A stretch of DNA of 64,000 nucleotides from Aedes albopictus (lineage: Eukaryota > Arthropoda > Insecta > Diptera > Culicidae): positions 272,409,694 through 272,473,693 of the forward strand of contig NC_085138.1 in the NCBI RefSeq assembly GCF_035046485.1, written 5' to 3'. This document shows, one piece after another, positions 62,928 to 64,000 of the stretch (its first letter is position 1; each line of letters opens with the position of its first letter). Position numbers and translations under genes: made by a program. The notes under the pieces were generated by a model, which worked only from the letters and a program-made list of their open reading frames with translations, was not told where the DNA came from and ran no database searches.

Positions 62928-64000
62928 GGAGTGGCCATGTTGAAATTAGTTTTTTCAAAAGGATGTTCAAAAACGGGAATCAATTTTAAGAGGATATCAG
63001 TCCAAACCGGGCTAAGCTGGAATATCTCCGAGATCAGTTTAATTATCTGTGTGACTGTTAGACCAACGGTTAGAGAGGGATTTTCTGTATTTTTCGCTGT
63101 ATTAGGAACTGTCCTAAAAAATGATGGGCCACCGGATGCGCCTGCAAGGGCAGGGAAATCAGCTTCTTTGTAGTGGAAGTCTGGCTGCTTACGGGAGAAT
63201 TGTGATTGACGAGAAGTTGATGGTAAATCAAGCGATGGGGGAAGAGAGTTTACCGAACCGTGCTGACGAGAAGACGATGGGACTGCATTCGACTGAGGCG
63301 TTCGAGATTGAACAAAAGTGGAATTCTGAGCTTGTATGTTAGTCTTGGGTTTCTGTTGATGATCCGATGACCTTGATCTCTTTGATTGTCTTGGACGCAC
63401 CATTTTTTTACGTTTTAGGGATTCTGATCGGCTACAGACTGATTCAGATTCATTTTCATCAATATCCGACAGCTCACTGAGAGAAGCATATGGGTTTTCA
63501 TGGCAAAAATCGGAGCTAGGCAAGTTTCCTACAGTTTCCGCATAACTAAGCTTCGACTTTTGCCAGATTCGTGCCGCAGCAAACTTAGCACGTTTTTTGT
63601 AGGTAGGGCATTCTCTTTTAGATTCGTGGCTGTTTTTGCAATGGAGGCAGATGTTTTCTCGAATTGGGCATGCTGTATCGAGGTGTGACATTCCACATTT
63701 TCCACAGCGAGCTTTGTTAGCACAGAGTCTCTCCGTGTGCCCATATCGCTTGCATTTATTGCACAGCATGGGCTTAGGGGAATACAATCGAACGGGAATG
63801 ATTGCCTGACAGATTTCCAGGTAATCCGGTAGAATGGTTCCTTCGAATGTGACACGAATCGAATCGGACGGCTTGAAAGACTTTCCATTCTCATCTTCTG
63901 TTGCAGTGGTGAGCTGCGCACATTCTAACACGGGAACCGGAGAGATGCGGGGGTCATTGAACTTTCCTACGCCCTCCTCTCGGAGGCGCCTTAAATCCAT
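62834..64000 (-). CDS. I-clade LINE ORF1 (gag-like, Cys/His knuckles), partial
   Basis: 388 codons to the window edge; the Met at 63998-64000 is the edge and probably not the real start. Three knuckles follow one another at about residues 79-130: CNKCKRYGHTERLC (CX2CX4HX4C), CGKCGMSHLDTAC (CX2CX3HX4C) and CLHCKNSHESKREC (CX2CX3HX5C), the gag-like nucleic-acid-binding type of I and Jockey ORF1s. Then a Ser/Arg/Lys-rich low-complexity part (KKMVRPRQSKRSRSS) and a C-terminus with SLTVGLTVTQIIKLISEIF. It would bind element RNA. It overlaps the ORF2 start. Confidence 0.9.
   Translation of the reverse strand: MDLRRLREEGVGKFNDPRISPVPVLECAQLTTATEDENGKSFKPSDSIRVTFEGTILPDYLEICQAIIPVRLYSPKPMLCNKCKRYGHTERLCANKARCGKCGMSHLDTACPIRENICLHCKNSHESKRECPTYKKRAKFAAARIWQKSKLSYAETVGNLPSSDFCHENPYASLSELSDIDENESESVCSRSESLKRKKMVRPRQSKRSRSSDHQQKPKTNIQAQNSTFVQSRTPQSNAVPSSSRQHGSVNSLPPSLDLPSTSRQSQFSRKQPDFHYKEADFPALAGASGGPSFFRTVPNTAKNTENPSLTVGLTVTQIIKLISEIFQLSPVWTDILLKLIPVFEHPFEKTNFNMATPWTLGVYRWLIHSQIRSFLCSSGIVVAFCQR

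Larger units (their letters stand above)
59100..64000 (-). mobile_element. I-clade LINE, nearly full, runs off the window
   Basis: Minus-strand order: ORF1 with Cys/His knuckles, ORF2 with endonuclease, RT, RNase H and C-terminal Cys/His motif, then a ~140-bp 3' UTR ending near TAATAAACTAGTTTG. One frameshift (near 60125-60140) and one TAG (59653-59655) are the only breaks seen in ORF2. The 5' end lies outside the window. The Ty3 element is inserted just past its 3' end. Confidence 0.85.

Overview
The window looks like a piece of a large, repeat-rich mosquito genome, most like Aedes (Culicinae). The reasons are tRNA-derived SINEs of the Feilai type, LOA-, I-, RTE- and CR1/Jockey-like LINEs, a Penelope-like element, Ty3/gypsy and BEL/Pao LTR elements, and many MITEs, with almost no sequence that reads as an ordinary host gene. 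The species call rests on recall of family styles, not on a search. No convincing host gene was found; one short ORF with a signal-peptide-like start (about 48.9-49.2 kb) and one 5'-exon-like segment carried inside a MITE are the only non-TE coding candidates.

Layout. 0-9.1 kb: two RTE-like LINE fragments (one interrupted by a hAT-like element holding a smaller MITE), a long degenerate GAATTCC/GGAGGAATCC-type array broken by another hAT-like insertion, and two near-identical 900-bp TIR elements head to head, making a 1.8-kb palindrome. 9.1-17 kb: hairpin MITEs, a TA-flanked MITE, a ~150-bp tandem array, a CA microsatellite and a Feilai-like SINE with a 13-bp target duplication. 17-21.7 kb: a small hAT-like element, a LOA-clade LINE remnant flanked by 131-bp direct repeats, and another SINE. 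22.0-26.6 kb: a four-layer nest, in which a SINE is split by a 4.3-kb element with perfect 15-bp TIRs, which is filled by the array, which is itself split by a solo LTR.

27-32 kb: MITEs, then a 2.9-kb palindrome of two truncated Penelope-like elements, each with RT end, GIY-YIG endonuclease and a hammerhead-ribozyme-like 3' motif. 32-37.2 kb: SINE, I-like and RTE-like LINE remnants, array, and a 1.1-kb hAT-like element. 38.9-46 kb: LINE tail, BEL gag piece, MITEs, a CR1/Jockey-like LINE with a 267-bp internal duplication, and a BEL integrase end. 46-52 kb: small LINE pieces, a MITE, a SINE and degenerate repeats. 52.3-59.1 kb: a Ty3/gypsy element on the minus strand with two 1196-bp LTRs, intact RT/RNase H/integrase, but most of gag and the protease active site missing. 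59.1-64 kb: an I-clade LINE on the minus strand, nearly intact, running off the window.

The genes here do not form a host pathway. Their common theme is retrotransposition and transposition, and the nesting gives a relative insertion order. The strongest leads are the Penelope palindrome with its ribozyme-like motifs, the hAT-like element carrying a 12-bp-period array that is also scattered through the window, and the MITE pair carrying an exon-like segment.
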